DNA from: a virus
Virus record (IMG/VR): IMGVR_UViG_3300027754_000372
Span: 1-26,367 of that record
Direction: 5' to 3' (one strand)
Length of the DNA stretch: 26,367 bases
Of this stretch, positions 5,541-13,766 are shown one piece after another (within the stretch, counting starts at the first letter, position 1; each line of letters begins with the position of its first letter). Below the pieces are notes generated by a model. That model ran no database searches. It saw nothing but the letters and a program-made list of their open reading frames with translations, and was not told where the DNA came from. A program made the translations under genes and the position numbers.

Positions 5541-8111
5541 TCAAAATCTCCAAGGTTGTGTGAAAGAACGCAAGCGTACTGTAACATCAGACGCTTGCTT
5601 AGGCGGGTTGACCACAATAACGGTAACGGCCCCAATAGAGCCGATAACTTGGACCCCAGTCGGTTGAGCTAACGATCCCGCAGTAATCGTAACTGTACCA
5701 ATTGAACCAGTAGCTTCAACCCCAGTCGGCTCAACCAGTGCGCCAGCAGTAACCGTAACTGTACCAATAGAACCAGTGGCCTGAACACCGGTAACGGGCA
5801 CTTGTAGGGTAAACCCCCAACCGGTGTTGTTGCCCGCATTTACGTTTGTTGTTGAAAGAGCATCCCAAGTAGCCCCGCCCGTAGCGTTTGAGTCCTGAAT
5901 TGTCAGGTACGTTACCGTATCGGTGCCACCTGCGTCAGAGATCGTTGCTTGAGTTCCTGGGGTAGTGCTGCCCAGGTACTTCATGGTTGTGCCTGTGGTG
6001 ACAAACGATCCTACGGTGCTGGTAACACCTGACTTCAGGTTTAGGGTGCCGCCTGTGAAAGTGAGCGCCCGTGTAGAACCTAGCGTCAAAGCATCAAGAC
6101 AGTTGATGGTTCCCGTACTACTAAAAGTTACCGGGAAATCCATTGTTTTGGTGTTGCTGGTAAGCGTTGTCGTCGCTGTTAGGCCAATCGTAGTAGTCAA
6201 CGTACCCGCAGCAAGCGTCATGCCCGCCGATAGTGTTAGATTGCCGTGTATATTACGAGTACCGTTGTTAAGTGTCCCGGCAAAACCAGTAAAATCTACG
6301 TTTTTAACCGTATCGCCTATAGTAATACTATCAGCGCCTGCCGTTACATTTACATTTATAGCGCCCGCAGTATTAGCGGCTATTGTTCTAGTGCCAACTG
6401 CGCCGGAATATGTAAAGTTAACGGTGGGTGTAGTTGTGAAGGTAAGCCCTGTGGCTGAAGTTGTGTTCCAGACCGCTACCCCGGCTCCGGTCATCTCTAA
6501 AGCTCCAGACCCTTGGGTAAGGGTTCTGGCGGTTCCGGTTGCGTTGGCCCCGTTAAAAGCAACAGCAGTTAAATTAAACCCGCCAAGGTTAAAAGTCCCA
6601 GCGGTTAAACCTACACCCCCTGAGCTAGTGGCGGTAAGCTCAACGGTTGTATTAGACTGTAACGTCAATGACCCAGTAGGGCAGTTGACAATAAAATTAT
6701 TAAGTTTAAGAACTACCCCAGCAGTATTAAGAGTGTTAGCTAATCCTTGCCCCGCAAAAGTGTATGAAGGTGAAGTACTACCCGTCGTTGTTAAAGTTGA
6801 ACAAAGCGTTACGTTACCATAAAATCGGGGATCATTATTCCCTAACGAAAGCGTCAACGCAGTTGTTCGCGTTGACATATCCAACGTACCAATATCCGGA
6901 TTGGTGTTCACTGTTATTATGTTACCGGCAGTCAGGCCCGCATCGTCAATAATAATACTGTCTTGCGCCAACGGAAAATTGTTTACCGCTACAGCACCGC
7001 CAGATGTCAAGGCCCAGGCTGTAGAAGTCCAGTTGCCACCACCAACAAGGTTCCAGTATTTCGTAGCCGCTGCGGTAAAGGTGATGTTGCTGTTGCCTAA
7101 GCAGTTACCAATGCGAGTGCCTGACCACGGTGAAGATGCACCCGCTGCCACGATGTCCCTGAAGTCCACATCGTTCAGAGTCGCTAGGGTAGCAACCGTC
7201 AGGGTGCGTTGGGTGCCTACAACGTCGCTTATAACACTTATACGGAACGGCGCTGTGTTTGTAGCACCAAGGGTCAAGGTGCCGTTGACAATTTGGTTAG
7301 CGCCAAGGGTGATGACTTTTTGTAGCGTTGTTGTGGTTACGTTGAGGTTGTTAAAAGTATTAGCGCCGGTAATTGAAACCGTGTTGATAGCTGCGGTAGC
7401 AGAGGTGAGGTTGACGTTGTAGAACGTCTGCCCGCCACCGCCAAATGTAAACGCTGCGTTAGAACAAGTTATTGTGGACGTGCCGGCATTGAACGTAAGA
7501 TTAGTAGCAGCTAGGCTAACTGGTCCAGTTCCAGAACAAATAATAGTAGAAGCGTTTAGATTTATTGCTCTTACGTTGGTAGTTGTTGTAGAAAGAAAAC
7601 TATTCAACGTCATTGCAAACCCGCCGGTATCAAACGTACCCGCAAGAATGGTGGGGGAAGCCCCGGCCGTAACAGTAAATGCGCTACCTAATGTCCAACC
7701 GCCGCCAACTCCGTTAAAGTTTACAGTCATTGCCCCCAACGTAATATTGTTGGTGGTAACTGTCTTGCCTGTAGTTGTGGCTAAAAAGTTTACAATAGCG
7801 CCGGAAGTAGTGGTAAAAACCACCCCAGTAGCAGCATTCAACCAACTACCATACACGTTGATGACTGACGTAGCGCCAGACGTTATAGTCACGTTGCCCA
7901 CAGCGGGGCCAGCAATGCTTACGTCAAGGCAGACGGCATTCGTGCCAATAGTTACCGCATAGGCTACGGCGTTTGACAGGTTGTCAAAGGTGGCCGTATC
8001 CGCAGAAGTAGGCGCACTGGCCCCGGCAACGCCACCAGATGTAGCCGCCCAATGGGTTGTAGTGGTGGCGTCCCAAGTACCAGCACCCCCTACCCAGAAT
8101 CTAGCTGCCAT
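5541..8111 (-). CDS. Large beta-helix-like virion protein with repeated modules
   Basis: 856 residues from ATG 8111. The composition is dominated by Thr, Ala, Gly, Asn and Val with regularly spaced short beta-strand phrases (e.g. GNVTITSGATSVINVYGSWL), typical of right-handed beta-helix or solenoid adhesins. A module beginning RFWVGGAGTWDATTTTHWAA (residues 4-45) recurs in diverged form at 351-392 (KYWNLVGGGNWTSTAWALTS). Near the C-terminus (774-837) three 20-22-residue repeats of the type TGVQATGSIGTVTVTAG occur, followed by a basic tail. The family is seen in phage tail/fibre or surface proteins. Here the gene lies between portal and scaffold genes, so head fibre, decoration or tailspike are all possible. 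No catalytic motif is recognised. Confidence 0.78.
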   Translation of the reverse strand: MAARFWVGGAGTWDATTTTHWAATSGGVAGASAPTSADTATFDNLSNAVAYAVTIGTNAVCLDVSIAGPAVGNVTITSGATSVINVYGSWLNAATGVVFTTTSGAIVNFLATTTGKTVTTNNITLGAMTVNFNGVGGGWTLGSAFTVTAGASPTILAGTFDTGGFAMTLNSFLSTTTTNVRAINLNASTIICSGTGPVSLAATNLTFNAGTSTITCSNAAFTFGGGGQTFYNVNLTSATAAINTVSITGANTFNNLNVTTTTLQKVITLGANQIVNGTLTLGATNTAPFRISVISDVVGTQRTLTVATLATLNDVDFRDIVAAGASSPWSGTRIGNCLGNSNITFTAAATKYWNLVGGGNWTSTAWALTSGGAVAVNNFPLAQDSIIIDDAGLTAGNIITVNTNPDIGTLDMSTRTTALTLSLGNNDPRFYGNVTLCSTLTTTGSTSPSYTFAGQGLANTLNTAGVVLKLNNFIVNCPTGSLTLQSNTTVELTATSSGGVGLTAGTFNLGGFNLTAVAFNGANATGTARTLTQGSGALEMTGAGVAVWNTTSATGLTFTTTPTVNFTYSGAVGTRTIAANTAGAINVNVTAGADSITIGDTVKNVDFTGFAGTLNNGTRNIHGNLTLSAGMTLAAGTLTTTIGLTATTTLTSNTKTMDFPVTFSSTGTINCLDALTLGSTRALTFTGGTLNLKSGVTSTVGSFVTTGTTMKYLGSTTPGTQATISDAGGTDTVTYLTIQDSNATGGATWDALSTTNVNAGNNTGWGFTLQVPVTGVQATGSIGTVTVTAGALVEPTGVEATGSIGTVTITAGSLAQPTGVQVIGSIGAVTVIVVNPPKQASDVTVRLRSFTQPWRF
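5601..5792 (-). repeat. Three tandem repeats of about 66 bp at the C-terminal end of the beta-helix gene
   Basis: The DNA encodes three consecutive units TGVQATGSIGTVTV.., TGVEATGSIGTVTI.. and TGVQVIGSIGAVTV.., of 22, 22 and 20 residues. The plus-strand text shows the recurrent phrase GTAACTGTACCAAT.GA. The last unit has diverged. Such repeats can expand or contract by slippage or recombination, altering the length of a surface protein. Confidence 0.75.
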
Positions 8112-8262
8112 CTGTCATCTCCAGCGCAGCGCACCACTGGGCGAACCTAGCTTCCTTCATTGCCGTCAACTCATCGTCCGACAAGCCATGATCGTCAGGA
8201 AGATGGATAGCATCCCGGAACATGCCGCCAGTTGGGGATGGGTATTCAAACGCAATGATCAT
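8101..8262 (-). CDS. Small protein of 53 residues, unknown function
   Basis: An open frame from ATG 8262-8260 to TAG 8103-8101, with a strong AGGGGG about six bases upstream. The product starts MIIAFEYPSPTGGMFRDAIH and continues LPDDHGLSDDELTAMKEARF before AQWCAALEMTDGS. It begins right after the stop of the 139-residue gene and overlaps the start of the 856-residue gene by 11 bases, the pattern of coupled translation. It is acidic and soluble, with a predicted C-terminal helix. Not recognised; a chaperone-like or assembly role for the large downstream protein is only a guess. Confidence 0.72.
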   Translation of the reverse strand: MIIAFEYPSPTGGMFRDAIHLPDDHGLSDDELTAMKEARFAQWCAALEMTDGS

Positions 8263-8280
8263 CCCAGCCCCCTGGAACGG

Positions 8281-8700
8281 TTAAGCGATGCGGATCAGCG
8301 CAGTAGCGGCAGCGGCAACCGGCATTTGGACAGTGAACGTGCCAGCCGTTGATGTCTTGTCAGCACCAAAATCCAGTACCGCAATGGCTGCGTTAGCCCG
8401 CGTACTGTCATAGATCAAAGCGCCCCTAGCGGTGATGGTCGCCGTGGTCCAGCTTGAGTCAGAAAACGTAATCCACGCCGTGGTGCCAGAAGAGCTAATA
8501 GCATTGCCGGCCAGCGTGTTGCCGCCCGCCGTGTAACCTGTGCCAACAACTTCATTTGTCGCAGAGTACACGGTAGTCGTAGCATCCAATGTCGCTGTGC
8601 TTGTGTACAGCGCAATTTTCATCGTGTCGGTCAACGGGGTGTAAGTGCCCGTCAAAAAACCAACTTTAGCGCTGGTACAAAAGGCTTGCGTGATTGCCAT
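8281..8700 (-). CDS. Conserved phage structural protein, function unknown
   Basis: 139 residues from ATG 8700, with AAAGG six bases upstream. It begins MAITQAFCTSAKVGFLTGTY and contains TMKIALYTSTATLDATTTVY, then NEVVGTGYTAGGNTL, ARGALIYDSTRANAAIAVLD and FGADKTSTAGTFTVQMP. This combination is common to a widespread family of small phage proteins encoded near portal or tail genes. It is probably all-beta. Its exact place in the virion has not been established to my knowledge. The neighbouring genes (portal, ferritin-like protein, beta-helix protein) support a virion-associated role. Confidence 0.82.
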   Translation of the reverse strand: MAITQAFCTSAKVGFLTGTYTPLTDTMKIALYTSTATLDATTTVYSATNEVVGTGYTAGGNTLAGNAISSSGTTAWITFSDSSWTTATITARGALIYDSTRANAAIAVLDFGADKTSTAGTFTVQMPVAAAATALIRIA

Positions 8701-8712
8701 GATATACCTTTG

Positions 8713-9075
8713 TTACGCCAAAAACTTCAGTTTGTACAGCGTCGTCAGGTACAACTCAACAATGTTGTCGATCAGTTGCTGTAGCGAGGAGTCAGTCTTG
8801 TCGCATACGTCATACCTGACCGACTCAATCTCATCAAGTTGTGCTTGCAAAAACTCAACGATGTTGGTTGTTTTCTTGGAAGACTGCAAAGTGATCCCGC
8901 CGATCAGGCCGTGCCGGCCCTGGTACGCCTCGGCAAAGGCGTCCGCAAGGTCAATGAGGCTGTCATAGAACGTGTTCAGCGCCATGTGCTTGCTGAAGCT
9001 GCGCGTGTTGAGGTGGACGCTGTGCGCCACATCCCGGCCCAAGAAGAGCAGGCCCATGAAATCTGCGGCTTTCAT
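8713..9075 (-). CDS. Ferritin/Dps-like helical protein (DUF5856-like)
   Basis: 120 residues from ATG 9075, whose ATGA overlaps the portal stop. The protein is all-helical with the spacing H18-x2-H21-x8-H30 followed by YDSLIDLADAFAEAYQG (D42, D45, E49). This resembles the start of Dps/ferritin-like four-helix proteins (H-N-..H..FD....D.iAE) and the phage family I know as DUF5856. The second half (FLQAQLDEIESVRYDVCDKT, then SLQQLIDNIVELYLTTLYKL) fits two more helices. Possible roles are metal or DNA binding, or protection of DNA in the head; none is demonstrated. Position directly after the portal gene is striking. Confidence 0.7.
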   Translation of the reverse strand: MKAADFMGLLFLGRDVAHSVHLNTRSFSKHMALNTFYDSLIDLADAFAEAYQGRHGLIGGITLQSSKKTTNIVEFLQAQLDEIESVRYDVCDKTDSSLQQLIDNIVELYLTTLYKLKFLA

Positions 9076-11207
9076 TCCATGCTCTCCTGTGGCATTTCAG
9101 CGCCCACATCCACATCCCGGCCAGGCATCTCGCCCACAAGGTCACCGCTGGTGATCATGCCGTGGACCGTCCCCAAGACTATTTCTTGAATCTGGTCAGG
9201 CGTCATGCCGGCCATCGTGGCGCTGATCCGCTTGGTCTCGGCATCGTAAGCCTTAACCTGGCTATCGAATTGCTTGACCTGCAAGTCCTGCGCTTCCATC
9301 GACCTCGACACGTTCTGGAGCATCTGGTGCATCTGCTCCATCTCCTGGCCCATCGCCTGCATCTGCTGCTGCGCGGCCTGGAGTGCCGGATCGTCATCAT
9401 CGGCCAGCAGTTTCGGGTCGATGGTCTTGGCAAACCGTTTGCTCATCTCCTGAGCACCCGGCCAGTCCATGTTCTTGATGAACAGGTCACCCGCCACACC
9501 CCACAATTGCGGGTTGCCCTGCAACAGTTGGCTCATGGCGTCCAGCGACTCTTGGCGCTTGGTCATGTAGCTCGGGCCAGTCGTCACGCACACATCGTAC
9601 TGGCCAACGCCGAGGTTGTAAATCTTCTTGATTACAATGCCCGCCTGGTCGATGATCTTGCGCACCGGCTGCGGCTGGTTTGGGTCGATCATCGCCGAAT
9701 CCGTCTCCCCATCGATGCCAATGATGCGGGCAATGCGCTGGGTGTCGTAGATTTTCGGGATCAGGTCCACAATCTGCCGAGTGGTGTACCGAATCGCCCG
9801 CGCCAGATTGTCGACGTAGTGGTAGGTGCCTGTGTCGCCCTGCTTTTCACGCGCCAGGATCGCTCGGCCAGAGCGTTCGTTGCTCGTAGCGCCCAAACTG
9901 GAGTCGTATTGACCCGTGGTGCTCTTGATGTCATCAGAAGCCCCCGCCTTGGCCTGTAGGAGCCCGCTGGAGGCCATTGGAGGCTGCGACCGTGCCGGTA
10001 GGGGCAGTACGCCGCCTGCGCCGTCTGTAACGTCAGGGTTGACCTCCAAATACGGCCAATTTGTCGTGTTTGCGGTCTTCCACTGGTTCTCATAGCCCTC
10101 AAACTGCCCGCCGTACCCGATAAACGGGGCTTTTGGCGCCAGTGCGAGCATCTCAGCCTCTTGGCTGACCCAGTAGTTGTACATGCGCTGGGCGTCTTTG
10201 GCGTTGCGGATCAGTCCAGAGACGTACAAGCGGCCGTCAACCTCAAATTCGTTGCCAACAACGCGGATAACAGGTATCGATTTGCCCGCCCAGTCGCGTT
10301 CTTCGATAAATTCAAAGCCGTTTGTCTTGCACCACTTGATCTGCTTCTGATCCACGATGCGCGTCTTGATGGGTTTCATGCCCATCTGCTTCATCTGCCG
10401 GTCTTCCGGCGAGTTCTCCATCGCCGACACGTTGCCGTGGTACAGGTGCATCGTTGCCGGCGTGTGCTCGGTGTAGAAGTACTCCGCAATGCGTACCGTC
10501 TTCTCACTGATCCACGGACTCAGGCTCTGGTCGCCTACGCCGCGCTGCATCATGGTCGATACCGGCGATGCGTCGGGGAATTGGCGCTCGTACTCGTCAG
10601 CCGTCAAGTCCTGGGTGATGAAGCACCACTCCGCATCCGACCCGCAAGGGTCTTGGATCGTTGGGTCCATGTACACGCTGAACGAGTTGCGCACCCGTGC
10701 GATACGGATGTCCTGCTCGAAGCTGTCGTCGTTGCAGTACTCGGTCAGGAGCCGGATGTAGCCCTCGCCGTAGGTCACCTGGTTCTCGCAGGCGGTGTCG
10801 TAGGCTACGTCAGCGTCCGAGATGTACTCGATGTGCCGCACGATGCCGTCGAATATCTCAGCGACCTCTACGTCAGCCTTGTCGTCCACCGGGATGACCT
10901 TGCCGCTGGGCCGGTTCTGCCGTTGGTCGTTGGTGACCTGCTTGACGTGCTGGGGCAGTTTGTTGATCGTCAGGCATGGCCTGGCGTTGATTGTCTGCCC
11001 TTGGACGCTGCCTCGCGTCGCCAGCACATCCGCCGGCCATTGCCACTGGTTGTCAGGGCTTCCTGCGGCGAAGCGCAGGTCGTCTAGCTCATCCTCGCGG
11101 GACTCGCTGTAGGCCGATACAGCCATCGTAAAGCGGCTACGCATGGTGTTCAGATCGTCGGCGTGGCCGCCGGCGACTGACTTAGCCGCTTTGATGTCAG
11201 AGTTCAT
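9072..11207 (-). CDS. Portal protein, P22 gp1-like
   Basis: 711 residues from ATG 11207 (ATGA overlap with the preceding stop). The N-terminal half has the P22-portal pattern: a polar helical start, then GQTINARPCLTINKLPQHVK, QVTNDQRQNRPSGKVIPVDD, CENQVTYGEGYIRLLTEYC and YMDPTIQDPCGSDAEWCFIT. The middle contains IPVIRVVGNEFEVDGRLYVS and YVTGPSYMTKRQESLD-type text (here VTTGPSYMTKRQESLDAMSQ), and the C-terminal part (about 620-685) is a Gln/Met-rich coiled coil as in P22 barrel regions. Length is close to P22 gp1 (725). It forms the dodecameric DNA channel at one vertex, the docking site of TerL and later gp4. TerL lies two small genes upstream. Confidence 0.9.
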   Translation of the reverse strand: MNSDIKAAKSVAGGHADDLNTMRSRFTMAVSAYSESREDELDDLRFAAGSPDNQWQWPADVLATRGSVQGQTINARPCLTINKLPQHVKQVTNDQRQNRPSGKVIPVDDKADVEVAEIFDGIVRHIEYISDADVAYDTACENQVTYGEGYIRLLTEYCNDDSFEQDIRIARVRNSFSVYMDPTIQDPCGSDAEWCFITQDLTADEYERQFPDASPVSTMMQRGVGDQSLSPWISEKTVRIAEYFYTEHTPATMHLYHGNVSAMENSPEDRQMKQMGMKPIKTRIVDQKQIKWCKTNGFEFIEERDWAGKSIPVIRVVGNEFEVDGRLYVSGLIRNAKDAQRMYNYWVSQEAEMLALAPKAPFIGYGGQFEGYENQWKTANTTNWPYLEVNPDVTDGAGGVLPLPARSQPPMASSGLLQAKAGASDDIKSTTGQYDSSLGATSNERSGRAILAREKQGDTGTYHYVDNLARAIRYTTRQIVDLIPKIYDTQRIARIIGIDGETDSAMIDPNQPQPVRKIIDQAGIVIKKIYNLGVGQYDVCVTTGPSYMTKRQESLDAMSQLLQGNPQLWGVAGDLFIKNMDWPGAQEMSKRFAKTIDPKLLADDDDPALQAAQQQMQAMGQEMEQMHQMLQNVSRSMEAQDLQVKQFDSQVKAYDAETKRISATMAGMTPDQIQEIVLGTVHGMITSGDLVGEMPGRDVDVGAEMPQESME

Positions 11208-11356
11208 TTCTTCTTGGCCGTTTTGGCAGATTCTTTGAACGCCTTGGCTGTTGGGGCGCTAGGTGTACCGGGCGTTCGCATCTTTTCTTTGCTACCAGCC
11301 GCAATGCGCTGTTGTTTAGCATGAATATTGGAATACAAGCCGGGTTTGGTTGCCAT
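11204..11356 (-). CDS. Small basic phage protein, 50 residues
   Basis: The start chosen is ATG 11356-11354 (MATKPGLYSNIHAKQQRIAA), one base after the stop of the 42-codon gene; the longer frame upstream overlaps that gene and is unlikely. It ends AKAFKESAKTAKKK. Basic, lysine-rich proteins with 'KPGLY.NIHAK..RI.AGS.E.MR.PG..GAPTA.AF' are common in phages (I associate them with DUF5872). The role is unknown; the high positive charge would allow nucleic-acid binding. The stop overlaps the portal start (ATGA), so it is translated together with the packaging genes. Confidence 0.75.
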   Translation of the reverse strand: MATKPGLYSNIHAKQQRIAAGSKEKMRTPGTPSAPTAKAFKESAKTAKKK

Positions 11357-11357
11357 G

Positions 11358-11486
11358 TTATTTGCGCGGTTTGGCTGCGAGGCGGCGTTGAACGGAGTAG
11401 GCAATCGCAACTGCCTGCTTGACCGGCTTGCCGGCCTTGACTTCAGTCTTGATGTTCTCTTTGAGCGTAGCGGACTTCTTCAGCAT
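11358..11486 (-). CDS. Small basic helical protein, 42 residues
   Basis: An open frame from ATG 11486-11484 to TAA 11360-11358. The product is MLKKSATLKENIKTEVKAGK followed by PVKQAVAIAYSVQRRLAAKP and RK. The pattern 'N(I/V)K.EVKAGKP.KQAVAIAYS..R' is a very common short motif in phage genomes. Its ATG overlaps the TerL stop (TGATG), so it is coupled to terminase translation. It is basic and helical with no membrane segment. Function unknown; it may bind DNA or assist packaging. Confidence 0.78.
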   Translation of the reverse strand: MLKKSATLKENIKTEVKAGKPVKQAVAIAYSVQRRLAAKPRK

Positions 11487-13024
11487 CACGATCCCATCCA
11501 GCTAGTTAGGACGCCTTGCGGCGCGTAGGTTCTGCGCGGAGTCTTGTCCGTGTACTCCCGATGCGCCACCGGGAACGCAAACGTCACCGCCAGTGCGTCG
11601 GCAGCGTCAGGACTGGCAAGACCTCTTGAGCGCATTTCCTTCTTGCCTTCTAAGAAGATTGTACCGCTAGAGTTAGGCTTCTTGGTTGGCCCCACTAGGT
11701 CTGCTTTGAGTTGCCGATCTTCAGGTATGGATGCGCTTCGCAGCCAGTCCTTCATCGTGCCCCACATCTCAGCCCGCTTGTTGCCCCACATCACCGAGTT
11801 CTTGGCCTTCCAGCCAAAGTTCACTCCGCGTACCTTATACCGTTGTTCGTTCAGTCTGTCAAGTATACCGTACCCTAGCCCACCTTCGTCAATCACCGTC
11901 AGCACCGGCTTGAACTCCTCGATGGCGTCGATCACCCGACCGACGATGGTCATAGTGTCCTCGCCTTTGAAGCGTTTGATACTGATGATGTCCCGACCCT
12001 GGCGTACCAGTATCACGGTGGAGTCCATCCCCCCTCGAGCGGGATCAATGCCCATGACGATGGGTGCGGTCATGTCCTTGTACTTGACCCGCTTCATGGC
12101 AGCGTCGACCACGCCAGGCATGATGAACTGGTCGTCCCCGCTCTTGGGGAACTCACCGTAGACCTCGACGCGAGCCTCATCGCTGTCCTCACCGTACTCG
12201 GCGATGATCTGGTTGTAGATCGACTTGTCGGTGCCCTCGACGTTGCGAGCGTCGATCTTGCGCGAATTCCAAAAGTCCCGTTTGCTGCCGTCAACCGCTT
12301 CGTAGAAGTACCCGGTGTTGCGCCGACCGTTGCTAAATGCAAACCAGAACCGATCCAAGATGTTCTCGGTGAAGAACCCCGCCGCCACGGACCAGATACT
12401 GTCTGGGATACCCGATGCCTCATCGAAGATCACCATCATGCCGTCCATATTGTGGACACCGGCGTAGGCGTCTGGGTTCTCTTCGCTCCAGAGCTTCCCC
12501 TCGGCTCCCCAGTACCGGGTGCCCTTCTGTAGGTCACGCTCGACCAGGTCCGTCAGCCATGTGGCCGGCACCATCTTCGTGGCCGATGGCTCCCACCAGT
12601 GCGAGTTGATCGACATGGTGGCCCACTTGGTCAGTTCACCCCAGGTGACCGTCCTCAACTGGGTCTCGCTGTTGGCGCTGACCACCACGCTTGACCCGAT
12701 CCGAGTTGACAGCATCCACATCACCAACCACGACACCAGCGCGCTCTTACCCACGCCCCGACCCGACGAGATCGCCCCGCGCATCGCCTCGATCAGTTCC
12801 GACGAGTCGATCCGGCCCTGGTTCAGCTTCAGAAAGTCCCGTATCTCGCGCAGCACCTCGCGCTGCCACTTACGCGGACCCTTGAACTTCTCCAGCGGGG
12901 TGTTCACCTGGCCCCACGGGAACGCAAACATGACGAAGTTCTCGGGGTCGTTTGCAATCTGCGGCGACCACAACTGGGTCATCAGTTGCTGCTCTTCTTC
13001 CGACGAGTACTTAGGCTTCTGCAT
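11486..13024 (-). CDS. Terminase large subunit (packaging ATPase and nuclease)
   Basis: 512 residues using ATG 13024-13022, which overlaps the TerS stop (TGATG); a TTG one codon earlier is a less likely start. The ATPase half shows Walker A SSGRGVGKS (residues 86-94) and Walker B MMVIFDEAS (D201, E202). The nuclease half shows GIDPARGGMD (D327), VLTVIDEGGLGYG (D379) and LASPDAADALA (D473/D476), the three acidic positions of the RNase H-like domain. Length and order are those of a complete TerL. It cuts concatemers and pumps DNA through the portal encoded two small genes downstream. The Sf6/P22-like neighbourhood suggests headful packaging, which is inference. Confidence 0.93.
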   Translation of the reverse strand: MQKPKYSSEEEQQLMTQLWSPQIANDPENFVMFAFPWGQVNTPLEKFKGPRKWQREVLREIRDFLKLNQGRIDSSELIEAMRGAISSGRGVGKSALVSWLVMWMLSTRIGSSVVVSANSETQLRTVTWGELTKWATMSINSHWWEPSATKMVPATWLTDLVERDLQKGTRYWGAEGKLWSEENPDAYAGVHNMDGMMVIFDEASGIPDSIWSVAAGFFTENILDRFWFAFSNGRRNTGYFYEAVDGSKRDFWNSRKIDARNVEGTDKSIYNQIIAEYGEDSDEARVEVYGEFPKSGDDQFIMPGVVDAAMKRVKYKDMTAPIVMGIDPARGGMDSTVILVRQGRDIISIKRFKGEDTMTIVGRVIDAIEEFKPVLTVIDEGGLGYGILDRLNEQRYKVRGVNFGWKAKNSVMWGNKRAEMWGTMKDWLRSASIPEDRQLKADLVGPTKKPNSSGTIFLEGKKEMRSRGLASPDAADALAVTFAFPVAHREYTDKTPRRTYAPQGVLTSWMGS

Positions 13025-13587
13025 CAACCGTTGTCCATCTCGATCACATCAATCACCTCGTTCTCGATCACTCTGGTCTTCGCCGCAGCTAGTGCGGATG
13101 TGATCGAGATCGTCCCGCCAAAGTCGATCTGCTTGGACTCACCGTAAGCCTTGCGATTGTCCGATGCCATCAGCCACTTGTAGGTGTTGACGATCAGCGT
13201 GGACCGCTGGACATCCTCGGTCGTGTTCTCTGCAATGGCGTGCTCGATGATCTTCCCAGCCCACGCTTCAGTCCTGATCTCCTTGGCCTCTTTGTACAAG
13301 ACCTGGCGCTGGGGGTCCTTCTTGATCCAGCGAAGGAACGCCCCTGAGTCGATCTCCCTGAAGTCGTCACCGATTGCAGCCTGGAGGGTCGAGCCGCCGT
13401 ACATCTTTTCCAAGATTCGGGGGAACACCGATTCGTACTGCATCAGTACGAGTTCGCGCATCGGCTTGCTACGAGCCGGGGGCGTGGGGTCAGGCGCAGA
13501 GAGCCAAGTGGGTAGTTCGAGGTTGCACTCAGGTGTGACAACTGCGCCTACGGATTGAGATTGATCTGTGTCCATAGTGCTGTGCAT
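13024..13587 (-). CDS. Terminase small subunit (Sf6-like)
   Basis: 187 residues if started at ATG 13587-13585 (MHSTMDTDQ); ATG 13575 (MDTDQ) or an upstream TTG at 13614 are alternatives, and none has a clear Shine-Dalgarno. After a Pro-rich, probably disordered first 50 residues comes a helical DNA-binding segment (YGGSTLQAAIGDDFREIDSG, then AFLRWIKKDPQRQVLYKEAK) that resembles the helix-turn-helix and oligomerisation part of Sf6-type TerS. The C-terminal part contains NRKAYGESKQIDFGGTISIT. It recognises the packaging start site and recruits TerL, whose gene follows with a TGATG overlap. As the first gene of the late operon it lies next to the noncoding control region. Confidence 0.8.
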   Translation of the reverse strand: MHSTMDTDQSQSVGAVVTPECNLELPTWLSAPDPTPPARSKPMRELVLMQYESVFPRILEKMYGGSTLQAAIGDDFREIDSGAFLRWIKKDPQRQVLYKEAKEIRTEAWAGKIIEHAIAENTTEDVQRSTLIVNTYKWLMASDNRKAYGESKQIDFGGTISITSALAAAKTRVIENEVIDVIEMDNG

Positions 13588-13750
13588 CTTACAGGGTGGA
13601 TGGCATTTTGGCAAGAACCATGGAATTCATGTTTTTGTGTTTTTGTGTGTCGTTAAAAAAATAAAAATGTTCGTGATGCCTTCGCCAGCGTGACCGGCCG
13701 GCGGCGGGCCCCCTCCCCCCGGCTCGGCGCGGCGCTGGCCAGCATGGCCA

Positions 13751-13766
13751 GGGTGCTCGAGCACCC
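13751..13766. repeat. 16-bp perfect palindrome
   Basis: GGGTGCTCGAGCACCC is its own reverse complement. Its right half forms the beginning of the first 16-bp tandem repeat. It could bind a dimeric regulator or form the edge of an iteron array. Confidence 0.6.

Noticed and set aside
5965-6822. Plus-strand open frame of 285 codons inside the beta-helix gene
   Set aside because: It is the Val/Pro-rich complement of a Thr/Asn/Gly-rich coding sequence, has no ribosome site and lies antisense within a continuous, well-formed gene.
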